From the NCBI GenBank assembly GCA_018268835.1, contig JAFDVU010000068.1:1-33232 (forward strand): 33,232 bases of DNA, given 5' to 3'. Positions 14,709 to 22,241 of the stretch are shown in pieces. A program made the translations under genes and the position numbers. How positions within the stretch are numbered: position 1 is the first letter of the stretch; the number at the start of each line of letters is the position of its first letter. The stretch is from Acidobacteriota bacterium (lineage in GTDB: Bacteria > Acidobacteriota > Terriglobia > Bryobacterales > Bryobacteraceae). The notes beneath the pieces were generated by a model. The model was not told the DNA's origin, did no database searches, and saw nothing but the letters and a program-made list of their open reading frames with translations.

Positions 14709-14769
14709 CCTATCGCCGTTGTATACTGTCGGTCTGGCCGGTCCGCGTCCACGGGTCGTCCTGAGTCGG

Positions 14770-14803
14770 GCCGGACGGAGGGCTCTCCGCCATTCCGTCC
14801 GGC
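14770..14803 (+). terminator. Hairpin after the six-repeat protein gene, terminator-like without a T-run
   Basis: GCCGGACGG (14770-14778) and CCGTCCGGC (14795-14803) form a perfect 9-bp GC-rich stem with a 16-base loop, 62 bases after the stop codon. An alternative inner stem CGGAG/CTCCG can also form. No T-tract follows, so intrinsic termination would be weak; a pause or 3'-end stabilising hairpin is equally possible. Confidence 0.45.
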
Positions 14804-14855
14804 TTCGCGTGAAACACCCCGCGCCCGCGGCGCGTCCTTGGGGATAATGGAAGCG

Positions 14856-15629
14856 ATGGCCACGGAAACGGTTTGCGCCAAGTGCGGGGGTACCGGCTGG
14901 ATCATCGTCGAACGCGGGCACGTCAGCGGCGCCGAGCCGTGCGAATGCCGCGCCACCGGGCGCGCCGGACGCCTCGAAAACCACGCCCAGATCCCGCCCC
15001 TCTACGAGCACGCTTCGCTGGAAAATTTCAGCCTGCCCGGGCCGGAAAACCCGATCGCCCGCCGCGAACTCGGCACCGTCCTGCTGACCGTGAAGAATTT
15101 CCTGCGCGACTTCCCCAACCCGGAGCGTCCGGGACTGCTCTTCATCGGCAGCCAGGGCACCGGCAAGACCCACCTCGCCGTGGCCGCGCTGCGCGGCATC
15201 ATCGCCAAGGGCTTCGAAGGCGTGTTCTGCGATTACCAGAACCTGCTGGACCGCATCCGCTCCGGCTACGACGCCAACTCAAACTCCGCCGATAAGGAAG
15301 CCTATCGCATGGCGCTCGACAGCGAGGTGCTGCTGCTTGACGACCTCGGCGCGCACCGCGTCACGGACTGGGTGGAGGACACCGTTACCTCCATCATCAC
15401 GCAGCGCTGCAACAACCGCCGCGCGCTGCTGGCCACCACCAACCTGCCCGACGGCGAGGCCGGCCTGCCCACCATGCAGCGCTCCGCCAGCGGCAACATC
15501 GATTACGCTCCCGCCACCCTGGCCGAACGCATCGGACCGCGCGCCCGCTCGCGCCTGTTTGAAATGTGCACGGTGATCCGCATGCCGCTGGTGGAGGACT
15601 ACCGGGTGCGAAAGGCACGCACGTTTTGA
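14856..15629 (+). CDS. DnaC/DnaI-like AAA+ helicase loader with N-terminal zinc ribbon
   Basis: 257 residues from the ATG at 14856. An N-terminal zinc-ribbon (Cys7, Cys10, Cys29, Cys31; pattern CxxC...CEC) is followed by an AAA+ core. The core has Walker A GSQGTGKTH (98-106), Walker B VLLLDDLGAHR, and sensor-1 LLATTNLPD. This is the layout of DnaI/DnaC-type loaders, which place replicative helicase DnaB on DNA, and of IstB-like transposition ATPases. No transposase is nearby, so a chromosomal loader is the better reading. An ATG at 14847 is equally in frame. GATAAT at 14843-14848 is a good -10 look-alike that would yield a nearly leaderless message from 14856, but no -35 is seen. The stop overlaps the next start as TGATG, so the following signal-peptide protein is translationally coupled to it. 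Confidence 0.88.
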   Translation: MATETVCAKCGGTGWIIVERGHVSGAEPCECRATGRAGRLENHAQIPPLYEHASLENFSLPGPENPIARRELGTVLLTVKNFLRDFPNPERPGLLFIGSQGTGKTHLAVAALRGIIAKGFEGVFCDYQNLLDRIRSGYDANSNSADKEAYRMALDSEVLLLDDLGAHRVTDWVEDTVTSIITQRCNNRRALLATTNLPDGEAGLPTMQRSASGNIDYAPATLAERIGPRARSRLFEMCTVIRMPLVEDYRVRKARTF

Positions 15630-17869
15630 TGCGCGCCGCCATCCTCGCGCTGGCGCTGGCCGCATCCGCTTCCGCCGCCGGATACGTGCAGGCCGTGGAG
15701 TTCAATTACTACCTCCTGCCGCGCCCGCTCTGGGAGCGCGAACTGGTCTGGCTCAAGAACCTGGGCGTGGATACCGTGGAATTCTCCATCCCGTGGAACT
15801 TCCACCAGCGTCCCTCCGGCGAACCTGATCTCACCGGCGAGACGAATCCCCGGCGCGACGTGATCGGATTCATCCGCCTGCTGCGCCGTCTGGGCTTGCG
15901 TGCGTGGGTGCGCCCGCTGCCGCCCGTGCCCGGATTGCTCAACGCCGGCGGGCATCCCGATGCCGCGCAGCAGCGCGCCTGGCTCAAGCTTCTGGAGCAG
16001 GTGCTGGCGCCGCGGAGCGCCGCGCACGGCGGGCCCATCGCCTACGTGGAAGGCCACGGACTCGCCATCGGCGCCGGGCCGCCGCCGGCGCCCGTCGTGA
16101 TCCTCTCGGCCACGCGCAACGACGCGCTGGCGCGCAGCCGCGAGGCCATCGCGACCACCCGCGGTTCGCTGCTGTGGACCGGCGTGGAGGATGCGCTGTA
16201 TCCCGCCGGCTGGGCCGCGGACCCCGCCGCGCCCCTGCGCAAGGGAGCGGTCGGGCTTGGCGGCGAAGAGCGCGCATCCACCGCGCCTTTGCGCCGCGAC
16301 GCCGCGCTGCTGCGCGGGTGGGCTCGGCTCTTCGAACAAATGCGTCCGGCGCCGCCGCCCCGGCCAGTTTCGCGCAAGTGGCCGGAGGGCCTGGCCGCGG
16401 CGCAGCTCGATTCACCGGCCGCCGGCGCGGTCAGCATCGTGAACACTTCGCCGGCGCCTTTCCGCGGAGACCTTCGCGTGCTCGATCCCGCCACTCGAAA
16501 GTCCATGATTCTACCCAACGTGGCGATCGCGCCCGGACAGGCGCTGTGGCTGCCGGTCGGCGTCTCCATCGGACCCGAAGGTCCGTGCGGGGAGTGCTCC
16601 AACTTCGCTTCCACCGAGCGCATCGTCTACGCCACGGCGGAACTGCTGCGCGTCGAGTTCGAAAACGGAATCCTGGCCATGGAATTCGCCGCGCCCCGGG
16701 CCGGAGAAGTCGTGCTCCAACTGGCGCGCCGTCCGGAGGGCCCGTACCTGGCAGCGGGCAAGCCCACGGATTTCGACTGGGACGAGCAGAAATTGCGTGC
16801 CCGCCTGCCGGTTCCCGCCGGCAAGGGGCCGGACGACCACGTGCGCGTCGGAATCGCCATCGAAGCGCCGGAGACGTCGGCGTTCTTCAACGAACTCCAC
16901 CGCCTGGTCATAGGCCGCGCCAACACCGTCTCCACCGTGTACTCCTCGGCGGCCATCGCGGCGCGCTCCCGCCTGCGCCTGCCCGATGGCTACACCGCCA
17001 CCGCCGCCAACAAGTCGCCCAACGAGATCGACTACCGGATCGCGGTGCCCGCCGATGCCGCGCACGGCGACTTCGCCTCCCTGGCGATCGAGGCCGACGG
17101 TGTCGCCCTGGGCCGCGCGCGTGTGCAACTCTTCCGCCCGCTCACGGTGCGGCTGGTGGAGGCGATTGGCCTGCACTTCGGCGCCGGCGCGGAGGTCGCC
17201 TCCGATCCGCCCGCGGCCGCCATCGACCCGCGCGGCGGGGCCGGCCTGGAACTCGGGCTGCGCAACAACACCACCGAGATCCAGACCTACCGTATCGGCT
17301 TCGCCGGCGAAGGACTGGAATTCTTCCCGCCGAAAACCGAGATCAGCATCGCCCCCACCGACGAGCGCCGCGTCGCCTTCCGCGTCTTCCCGGCCGATGC
17401 GGGCGCGGGAGTGCGCGACTTTTCCGTGCACATTCAGGGCGGCGCGGAAATCGAAGTCCCCCTGCGCGCTGTGATGGTGCCGCGCGCCGGCACCGTGGTT
17501 TGGAGCGCGGACCTGGCGGGCGACGGCTCGCCGGAATGGATCCTGGAATCGCACAAGGTGCGCGCCGTCTTCTCCGCGCAGGACGGCGGCCGCCTGATCG
17601 ACCTCACCTGGAAGGACACCGGCGCCAATCTGCTGCCCGAAGCCGGCATTTTGGCGCAGTCCGGAGCGGTCGAAGTGCGGCCCGTCTCCGGCGGCCTGGA
17701 GTTCGCCGGTAAGGGCTGGAAGCGCACCGCCACGCTTTCCGGCGCCGTCCTCACGCTGGAGCAAAGCCTGCCGCTCAGCCTTCCGCCAGGCCTCGCCGGC
17801 AAGCACGGCAATATTGCGCTGACCGTGTCGCAGCCCGCGCCGTCGCGCGCCGTACTGTCCATCGAGTAG
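15629..17869 (+). CDS. Secreted protein with a degenerate GH35-like (beta-galactosidase-like) N-terminal region
   Basis: 746 residues from the ATG at 15629, which shares its A with the TGA of the helicase-loader gene. A signal peptide (MRAAILALALAASASAA) precedes a stretch at about 35-150 that follows the opening of GH35 barrels: LWERELVWLKNLGVDTVEF, PWNFHQ, GFIRLLRRLGLRAWVRP, then HGGPIAYVEGHG where active GH35 enzymes have GGPI...QVENEYG. The NEYG part and the GPYICAEW-type motif are missing, and the barrel seems too short, so catalysis by the GH35 mechanism is doubtful. The rest (about 270-746) is a series of beta-rich segments, including NNTTEIQTYRIGFAGEGLEFFPP, typical of Ig-like or carbohydrate-binding modules. 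It may be a non-catalytic glycan-binding protein or a divergent glycosidase. Product role unknown. Confidence 0.7.
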   Translation: MRAAILALALAASASAAGYVQAVEFNYYLLPRPLWERELVWLKNLGVDTVEFSIPWNFHQRPSGEPDLTGETNPRRDVIGFIRLLRRLGLRAWVRPLPPVPGLLNAGGHPDAAQQRAWLKLLEQVLAPRSAAHGGPIAYVEGHGLAIGAGPPPAPVVILSATRNDALARSREAIATTRGSLLWTGVEDALYPAGWAADPAAPLRKGAVGLGGEERASTAPLRRDAALLRGWARLFEQMRPAPPPRPVSRKWPEGLAAAQLDSPAAGAVSIVNTSPAPFRGDLRVLDPATRKSMILPNVAIAPGQALWLPVGVSIGPEGPCGECSNFASTERIVYATAELLRVEFENGILAMEFAAPRAGEVVLQLARRPEGPYLAAGKPTDFDWDEQKLRARLPVPAGKGPDDHVRVGIAIEAPETSAFFNELHRLVIGRANTVSTVYSSAAIAARSRLRLPDGYTATAANKSPNEIDYRIAVPADAAHGDFASLAIEADGVALGRARVQLFRPLTVRLVEAIGLHFGAGAEVASDPPAAAIDPRGGAGLELGLRNNTTEIQTYRIGFAGEGLEFFPPKTEISIAPTDERRVAFRVFPADAGAGVRDFSVHIQGGAEIEVPLRAVMVPRAGTVVWSADLAGDGSPEWILESHKVRAVFSAQDGGRLIDLTWKDTGANLLPEAGILAQSGAVEVRPVSGGLEFAGKGWKRTATLSGAVLTLEQSLPLSLPPGLAGKHGNIALTVSQPAPSRAVLSIE

Positions 17870-17886
17870 TCTTTCCCCGATGCCGC

Positions 17887-17975
17887 GAGTTAAGTACGGT
17901 CTAGCCGTACCTGCTCGAAAGATAAAGAGTAACGGCTCTGAATGTCCTATAGAATCGGACTTTCGGAGGTGACTC
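17887..17975 (+). promoter_or_regulatory. Possible structured mRNA leader of the 1421-residue surface protein
   Basis: The 106-base gap before the TTG start is AT-richer than its surroundings and can fold into several short stems. These are GTACGG-TCTAG-CCGTAC (17894-17910, perfect 6 bp), AGAG/CTCT around 17927-17938, GTCC/GGAC around 17944-17960, and a closing GAGT (17887-17890) with ACTC (17972-17975) right before the start codon. The Shine-Dalgarno GGAGGTGA (17965-17972) sits inside the last arm, so folding could hide it. It does not match the c-di-GMP-I, cobalamin, SAM or fluoride riboswitch consensus as I know them. Structure by eye only; might be ordinary leader. Confidence 0.35.
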
Positions 17976-20900
17976 TTGCGCAAGACTGTACTCGTTGCGG
18001 CGATGCTGCTGCTGGTTGCGTCTCCCTGCTTCGGGGGCCTGGATCTGGTCAAGTACATGACGACGAAACCGGCGCCGTCCATGTCCTCCTGTCCGCCGAA
18101 TCCCTATCCGACGCCGGTGAGCAGTTTCGCCACTACGGATCCGGCCGTGTACCTGTGGTTCCAGGTCTCCGGCGCCCGGCTCAATGACGTGTTCTCCGCC
18201 GAGTACTATACGCCCTCGGGCAGCCTCTATGCGCCGTCGAGCGGCGCCTGGGATCCGGTGGATACGCCGGGCGACTACTGCTTCGCGGACATGGTCCCGA
18301 TCGCCGGCGCGGCCCCGGCGTCGCTGACCGGGACATGGAGCGTGGTCGTCAAGTACAACGCCGGAGTGCTGTTCATCCTGAAATTCGATATCGGCGGCGC
18401 GACCCCGGCGTGTACCTACGCGATTTCCCCGGCCACCGCCACTGTCTCCGCCTCCGGCGGCAGCGGCACCGCGAGCCTGACCACGCAGAGCGGTTGCACC
18501 TGGAGCGCGACCAGCAACGCCGCGTGGATCGCCACATCGAGTAGCGGCAGCGGGAGCGGCACCATCGGCTATACCGTCGCGGCCAACACGGCCGCTACCG
18601 CGCGTTCGGGCACGATCACCGCGGGCGGCCAGAGCCTGACAATTACGCAGAGCGCCGCTTCGGCCGGCGGAGGCGGTACGCTCACCGGCAACCTGCTGCA
18701 AAATCCCGGCGCCGAAGCCGGACCCGCGGGCGGCGTCGCCGGGCTGCCCAGCATCCCCGGCTGGACCACCGACGGCAACGTGGGCGTGGTGGCTTACACC
18801 GACCCCGGCGGACAACTGGATGCCAACGGCCCCGGGCCTCCCAACCGCGGCAGCAACTACTTCGACGGAGGCTACTCCGGCGTCGCAAAGATGAGCCAGA
18901 CCCTCGATCTCTCCAGCTACGCCTCCGCCATCGATGCCGGCAGCCAGCCCTACACGCTGGACGGCTGGCTCGGCGGATGGGACGGACAGGACGATAACGC
19001 CACCCTGACGGTCACCTTCCAGAACGCTTCCGGCACCACCTTGGGGACCGCCACCATCGGTCCCGTGCTCTCGGCCGACCGCAACGGCGTCAACTCCCTC
19101 CTGGAACGGACCAAGACCGGGACCGTGCCCGCCGGCACGCGTAAGGCGGTGGTCACCGCGCAATTCAATCGCGTGGAGGGCAGCGCTAATGACGGCGCCG
19201 CCGACAACCTCTACTTCGGCCTCACCGGCAGCGCCGGCGGCGGAGGCAGCAGCGGCGGCACGCTGAACCTGACGATCAACCAGGTGATCGACACCGCCTG
19301 CCCGAGCGACAAAATCATCGTCAGCGTCACCGATTCCACAGGCAGGGCGATCACCGGCCTGACCTCGGCCAACTTCACCCTCAAGGAAGCCGGCGTGAGC
19401 CGCACCGTCAGCGTGGTCCCGGTGGGTTCCGGTTCCTCCAGTGGAGCGCTCTCCCTGGCGATCATGATCGATACCAGCAGTTCGCTGTCCTCGACCGACC
19501 TGGCGAATGAGAAGTCCGCCGCCAAGCAATTGGTTTCGCAGATGGGCGCCACCGACCAGGTGGCGGTCTACGCCTTTGAAACCTCGGTCAGGCTGGTGCA
19601 GGACTTCACCTCCGACAAGACCCGGCTCAACAGCGCCATCGACGGCATCACCGGCGGCAGCAGCACGGCGCTTTACAAGGCCGTGCAGACCGCGGCGCAG
19701 GCGCTCGGCGCGCGCAGCGGGCGCAAGTCGATCGTGCTCATGACCGATGGCGAGGATACCGTCGGCGGCGCTACCATCGACCAGGCCATCGCCGCGGCCA
19801 AGACCGCGGGGGCGCCCGTGTTCCCGGTGGGATACGGTTCGGCCAACTCCACCATCCTGACGCGCATCGCCAATGAGACCGGCGGCTTCTACAGCTCCGG
19901 CGCCACCTCGGCCGATCTGCAGAAGATCCTGCAATCGCTCGGACAGGTCATGTCCAGCCAGTACGAGGTCTCATTCACCTCGGGCGCGCCCACCACGGAC
20001 AACACGGTCGAGATCACCGTGACCTACAACGGGCAGACCGCCACCGCGTCGCGCACCGTGAGCAAGTGCTCCAACTCCGGCGGCGGCGGAACCGGCTCGA
20101 GCTGCACCTACTTCCTGCAGCCGCAGAGCCTCTCGGTGCCGGCGTCGGGCGCCAGCGGCACCATCATCGTCAGCACGCAGGCGGGCTGCGCGGTGAACGC
20201 CAGCGCCAGCACCGCGTGGATCCACATCGTCGGCTCCAGCACCGGCGCCGTCTCCTGGCAGGTGGATGCCAATTCGGGCGGCGCGCGCAGCGGCACCATC
20301 ACCATCGGCAACCGCACGGTGCCGGTCAACCAGGATGGAGCCGTGAGTTGCGGCTACTCGATGACCCCCTCCAGCAATTCGGTCTCGCCGCTGGGCGCCA
20401 CCAGCAGCTTCCGCCTCAACACCTCCCCCGGATGCCCCTGGAGCGCCACGGTGAACGCTTCGGCCACGTGGTTCCACTACAAGGGTCCGGCGAGCGGCAC
20501 GGGTCCGGCGAACCTGACTTACACGGTGGACGCCAACACCACGGTCAGCGCGCGTTCGGCCACGGTAGCCATCGCCAACCTCACCTTCACCCTCAACCAG
20601 GGCGGCGGCGCATCCCCGACCGCGCCCACCATCGCGCCCGGCGGAATCGTGAACGCGGCCAGCAACCGCGCGGGCACGATCGCGCGCGGCAGCTTCTTCA
20701 CCATCTACGGAACCAACCTCGGGCCGTCCGCCTACCAGCAGGTGCAGGGATATCCGATTCCAGACACCATGGGCGGCGTCGTGGTTACGGTCTCGCAGGG
20801 CAACTACAACAAGCGCGCCTACCTGCACTTCGTCAGCGCACCGCAGATCAACGCCATTCTGCCTTCCGATGTCCCGCTGGGCGATGTGCAGATCACCGTC

Positions 20901-22241
20901 ACCTACAACGGCAACATCAGCTCCACCGCCACCGTGACCGTGGCCAATACCGCGTTCGGCGTGTTCAGCACGGCGAGCGGACCCGGACCCGGCATCGTGC
21001 AGAACTTCAACTCGGCGAGCGACCAGCCCCTCAACCTGGCCAGCTATCCGCTCAAGCCCAAGCAGATCGCGATCCTCTGGGGCACCGGGCTGGGGCCTAT
21101 CCAGACCGGCGATAACAACCCGCCGCCGGGCGGCGACCTTTCCGTGCCGGTGAGCGTGCTGGTCGGCGGCAAGCCCGCCAACAAGCTCTACAGCGGACGC
21201 GCCCCCAGCTTCGCCGGAGTGGACAACATCTACTTCGAGGTCCCCGCGGACGCCCCCGCCGGATGCAGCGTGCCGGTCCAGATCACCGCCGGCGGCGTGG
21301 TCAGCAACACCGTCCGGGTGGCTGTCAGCGGCGACGGCAGCAAGTGCCAGGACACGGCCAATCCTTTCGGCAACACCACCGCGGCGGGAGCCAAACAGGG
21401 CACTCTGGGCCTGGCGCGGATCACCTTCAGCGGCACCCTGGATTCCAGCAAGGGACCGGTAAACGGCACCTTTGACGTGGGGTTCGGCTCCTTCAGCGAC
21501 ACCCCGGCGGGCGGCGAACTGGCTTACAGCCCGTTCATGAATCTGCCGCCGGCCGGCACCTGCGTCTCCACCAGCAAGTCGGTGGATTTGGGCAGCGTGA
21601 TCGGCTCCAGCGGGTTGAGCCTGGACAACACCAACAGCAAATCGCTCGACGCCGGCGCCAGCCTCAGCGTCACCGGTCCCAAGGGCACGGTGAAGGTGCA
21701 GCACTTCGACCCCAACGCCTCCAGCGGACCTTACCTGGACCTGATCGGCGGGAACGTGCCGGTGGACGGCTCGGCCAACCTGCCGCTCTTCCTCGACGGC
21801 GGGGCTTACACCATCGCCGGCTCCGGAGGGAAGGATGTGGGCGCGTTCTCCGCCGCCATCACGCTGGGCACGCCGCTCACCTGGACCAACCAGTCCCAGA
21901 TCAACACTGTGAGCCGCTCGCAGGACCTCACCCTGACCTGGAGCGGCGGCGATTCCGGCAGCAACATCGTCATCCTCGGTGGAAGCTCGGACCAGAAGAC
22001 CAAGAAGACCGGCGGTTTCTTCTGTCTCGCGCCCGCCAACGCCACTTCGTTCACCATTCCGGCGAACATCCTGCAGGACCTGCCGCCGACGGGCTCGGCG
22101 ATCGGCAGCTCGGATTCGCTCTCCATGATCGCCATCGGCGCGCTGCCCATGTCCACCCCGCCATCGTTCACGGCGCCGGGGCTGACCAGCGGCCGCATCT
22201 TCACCACCTCCGTCGCCGCCAAATCGGTGACTGTGCAATGA
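17976..22241 (+). CDS. Giant exported surface protein: BACON + VWFA-like + Solibacter C-terminal domain
   Basis: 1421 residues. The start is TTG at 17976, chosen because GGAGGTGA ends 3 bases before it and the reading gives a signal peptide (RKTVLVAAMLLLVASPCFG). Domains in order: an unassigned N-terminal region (20-140); a BACON domain starting CTYAISP (about 145-226); a beta-sandwich resembling a carbohydrate-binding module (NLLQNPGAE onward, about 238-413); an acidobacterial VWFA-related domain (about 430-664) with intact MIDAS residues DTSSS (Asp499) and TDGED (about 589-593); BACON 2 (about 709-786) and BACON 3 (about 791-876); and the 'Solibacter C-terminal' domain NAASNRAG...IYGTNLGP (about 889-1120). 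A beta-rich tail (1121-1421) follows, which in my memory recurs behind that domain but has no known function. An adhesion or ligand-binding role at the cell surface is inferred. The stop overlaps the next gene's start (ATGA). Confidence 0.9.
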   Translation: MRKTVLVAAMLLLVASPCFGGLDLVKYMTTKPAPSMSSCPPNPYPTPVSSFATTDPAVYLWFQVSGARLNDVFSAEYYTPSGSLYAPSSGAWDPVDTPGDYCFADMVPIAGAAPASLTGTWSVVVKYNAGVLFILKFDIGGATPACTYAISPATATVSASGGSGTASLTTQSGCTWSATSNAAWIATSSSGSGSGTIGYTVAANTAATARSGTITAGGQSLTITQSAASAGGGGTLTGNLLQNPGAEAGPAGGVAGLPSIPGWTTDGNVGVVAYTDPGGQLDANGPGPPNRGSNYFDGGYSGVAKMSQTLDLSSYASAIDAGSQPYTLDGWLGGWDGQDDNATLTVTFQNASGTTLGTATIGPVLSADRNGVNSLLERTKTGTVPAGTRKAVVTAQFNRVEGSANDGAADNLYFGLTGSAGGGGSSGGTLNLTINQVIDTACPSDKIIVSVTDSTGRAITGLTSANFTLKEAGVSRTVSVVPVGSGSSSGALSLAIMIDTSSSLSSTDLANEKSAAKQLVSQMGATDQVAVYAFETSVRLVQDFTSDKTRLNSAIDGITGGSSTALYKAVQTAAQALGARSGRKSIVLMTDGEDTVGGATIDQAIAAAKTAGAPVFPVGYGSANSTILTRIANETGGFYSSGATSADLQKILQSLGQVMSSQYEVSFTSGAPTTDNTVEITVTYNGQTATASRTVSKCSNSGGGGTGSSCTYFLQPQSLSVPASGASGTIIVSTQAGCAVNASASTAWIHIVGSSTGAVSWQVDANSGGARSGTITIGNRTVPVNQDGAVSCGYSMTPSSNSVSPLGATSSFRLNTSPGCPWSATVNASATWFHYKGPASGTGPANLTYTVDANTTVSARSATVAIANLTFTLNQGGGASPTAPTIAPGGIVNAASNRAGTIARGSFFTIYGTNLGPSAYQQVQGYPIPDTMGGVVVTVSQGNYNKRAYLHFVSAPQINAILPSDVPLGDVQITVTYNGNISSTATVTVANTAFGVFSTASGPGPGIVQNFNSASDQPLNLASYPLKPKQIAILWGTGLGPIQTGDNNPPPGGDLSVPVSVLVGGKPANKLYSGRAPSFAGVDNIYFEVPADAPAGCSVPVQITAGGVVSNTVRVAVSGDGSKCQDTANPFGNTTAAGAKQGTLGLARITFSGTLDSSKGPVNGTFDVGFGSFSDTPAGGELAYSPFMNLPPAGTCVSTSKSVDLGSVIGSSGLSLDNTNSKSLDAGASLSVTGPKGTVKVQHFDPNASSGPYLDLIGGNVPVDGSANLPLFLDGGAYTIAGSGGKDVGAFSAAITLGTPLTWTNQSQINTVSRSQDLTLTWSGGDSGSNIVILGGSSDQKTKKTGGFFCLAPANATSFTIPANILQDLPPTGSAIGSSDSLSMIAIGALPMSTPPSFTAPGLTSGRIFTTSVAAKSVTVQ

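Noticed and set aside
14770..14803. Confident rho-independent terminator
   Set aside because: The stem is perfect but no T-run follows; it was kept only as a low-confidence terminator-like hairpin.
14856..15629. IstB-like transposition ATPase (insertion sequence remnant)
   Set aside because: No transposase, inverted terminal repeats or target-site duplication are visible, and the N-terminal zinc ribbon suits a DnaI/DnaC-like loader.
17887..17975. c-di-GMP-I (GEMM) riboswitch
   Set aside because: The expected conserved segments of that class, including the GCAAAG-type core, are not found, although short stems and a GAAA loop occur.
16511..22238. Leftward open frames of 520-755 codons opposite the GH35-like and giant surface-protein genes
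   Set aside because: Composition is Gly/Arg/Ala-rich without motifs, while the rightward frames have signal peptides, MIDAS and domain signatures.
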